A stretch of 56,375 nt of DNA, taken from contig JBBHKE010002037.1 of NCBI GenBank assembly GCA_037447655.1, forward strand, positions 1-56,375, read 5' to 3'. The translations under genes and the position numbers were made by a program. Shown one piece after another: positions 54,965 through 56,375 of the stretch (positions are counted from its first letter, which is position 1; every line of letters starts with the position of its first letter). The notes under the pieces are model-generated. The model was not told where the DNA came from. It was given only the letters and a program-made list of their open reading frames with translations, and did no database searches. This DNA comes from Zygnema cylindricum (taxonomy: Eukaryota; Streptophyta; Zygnematophyceae; Zygnematales; Zygnemataceae).

Positions 54965-56375
54965 TTATTTGTAACCACTCATCTGCCACTCCACTACTCG
55001 GAGTTTCATCATAGAAAGAGTCCATCGACCCTAACAGGTTGAATATTAAAGATATAAATGAGAGTAATTTTTTTATGAATAACTGATAACAATCTTTGGA
55101 ATGTGGTAAAATTTAAATTTCCAAATATTCTTTATAATGTCGTAAGTTTCTGCAATTTTTTGCCCAAAAATCGTTACAATTCTTCTTAAAATTAAACATG
55201 CATTTAGATTTAAGCAGGTTTTTACCAAAAATTTGCACCAACTTACTTGTAGATATCGCCAATTATGGGCAACCTTAAAAAAAAGAGGGTCCCTTTCGAA
55301 AAAGTCGCGCTGGACTTTAATTCGCCTTAGGATTTTTGGTGACCTCTTCGAATCAATAAAACCATCCTCCATAACCTGAGTATTTGACCAGTTGCCAAAA
55401 ACATACAAAATCTGTGATGTTCAAAGAAATCCTACCTATATTCTATTTCATGTGAATTATTTCCCATGTCTTTAGACAATGTTACATGATGAAATCCAAA
55501 CAAGCAAAGGTGATTGAGGACTCTCACTGTTGACATTGTTTGAAAATTGATGTCAAAGTATCAACGCATGCCTTTGAAATTGTGACCATCGTATTTGTCC
55601 ATTATATCTCCATTCGGAACAAATCACGTGTAATTTAAATCAGTTTTTATATGAAATTTTGCAATAATTGAAGGGGTTTAACACTAAGAAGATCAGTATA
55701 TACGCCCATAGCACCTCTCCATATGACTGTATACTAAGGATCTTACATTTTTCTCAAAAAGAATTAAGCGTAAAACACCAAGCGTTACTTGAAACACTGG
55801 AAATTTTACTCTATATTTTAGAAAGAAAATAACTCAATTCAAGTTAAACAACCAACTTGTTTTTATATATATAATTGGCCTCACCTTCCCTCGCCATTTG
55901 GTTTCTATATATACATTAAGTATATATATATATATATATATATGTATTTTATCATGATTATATGTATACTTAATGTATATATTGAAACCAAATGGCGAGG
56001 GAAGGTGAGGCCAATTTGCGATGAAGTTTTGGCCTCTTTATTCTTACCTCTCTGTTTTCATGAGGGTCGGGTTCAAAGTCTTCAAGGTCAAGAAGAGTAA
56101 GAAACTCCAGTTTCCCGTCTTTCTATAGAGGAAAAAAGGGCCTCAAAGTCACAATCATGTGTATGGCAATGAGGACTGTCTCAGAATCATGTGAAATGCG
56201 TTTAAAATCAACTTTTTGATAGTTGAAGATTATTTCTGCAAACTGCAAAAAAAAAAACAAATGCAATTTTATTTGAGATTTTTGTTGATAAAATTACCAC
56301 AAAATCTGAAAAGAGAGAAATCCCAAAGAACTTGAGAAGACTGGATTCCGGTGGAAAAAACCTTGTTGCTAAATA
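54965..56375 (-). CDS. Unidentified gene, 3' end, five exons
   Basis: On the minus strand five exons join in phase 0 with GT-AG borders: 56298-56375 (runs off the edge), 56153-56242, 56048-56122, 55247-55375 and 54965-55030 (TAA at 54965-54967). Readable segments are FFPPESSLLKFFGISLFSDF, FAEIIFNYQKVDFKRISHDS, LTLLDLEDFEPDPHENRE, RSPKILRRIKVQRDFFERDP and GRWTLSMMKLRVVEWQMSGY. I recognise no family. The intron between 56153 and 56122 would be only 30 nt and that at 56243-56297 55 nt, so one of these joins may be wrong. Confidence 0.5.
55873..56016. repeat. Long inverted repeat (hairpin) in an intron
   Basis: A 33-base arm starting AATTGGCCTCACCTTCCC (55873-55905) is matched perfectly by its reverse complement at 55984-56016. 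Pairing continues through ATACATTAAG / CTTAATGTAT around a TA-rich loop. It is either a foldback MITE or a small-RNA precursor, and lies 31 bp from the exon at 56048. Confidence 0.8.

Overview
The window looks like nuclear DNA of a streptophyte, probably a non-flowering land plant or a streptophyte alga. It is AT-rich, with Ty1/copia and Ty3/gypsy relics, several families of short inverted-repeat DNA elements, a telo-box next to a pyrimidine-rich leader, and a multi-exon nuclear gene whose domain order matches the plant CCCH zinc-finger/DEAH-box helicase family (Arabidopsis At2g47680 type). The leaning towards a non-seed lineage is inference. It rests on gypsy relics carrying a PHD finger and a C5 cytosine methyltransferase. 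There are two assembly gaps (12654-13126 and 36366-36375).

Layout. 1-16.5 kb is gene-poor. It holds an inverted pair of ~740-bp TIR elements full of CGATATATCG words (about 300-1065 and 9206-9945), two PIF/Harbinger-like MITEs with TWA target duplications (1779-2519, 3026-3704), a ~220-bp palindromic MITE (6785-7005), and many tandem or low-complexity tracts. The most striking tract is a GC-rich 26-bp minisatellite at 15.99-16.43 kb. 18.3-21.6 kb is a decayed copia element on the minus strand (gag, mutated protease, integrase, truncated reverse transcriptase).

21.76-36.37 kb is a composite of gypsy elements. The plus-strand element runs from an LTR-like unit at 21763-22940 through gag (24.27-25.31 kb), RT, RNase H and an integrase ending in a PHD-type finger (28.72-31.32 kb), to a polypurine tract and a second LTR-like unit (31526-32700). 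An inverted 3' half of a related gypsy element (25308-28722) sits inside it. A third gypsy fragment (about 32.9-36.2 kb) carries a complete but inactivated C5 cytosine methyltransferase upstream of its RT and RNase H. This chromatin-reader plus DNA-methyltransferase gypsy lineage is the most interesting system in the window.

36.44-49.1 kb, minus strand, is a 13-exon gene for a helicase with two CCCH fingers and a C-terminal BMT5-like Rossmann domain. A CT-rich leader and telo-box lie upstream at 49.8-50.04 kb. Its introns carry minisatellites and partial exon duplications. 50.2-54.6 kb is intergenic, with three MITEs, tandem tRNA-derived SINE-like units and (CT)n tracts. From 54965 to the right edge, also on the minus strand, are the last five exons of an unidentified gene, with a long hairpin in one of its introns.
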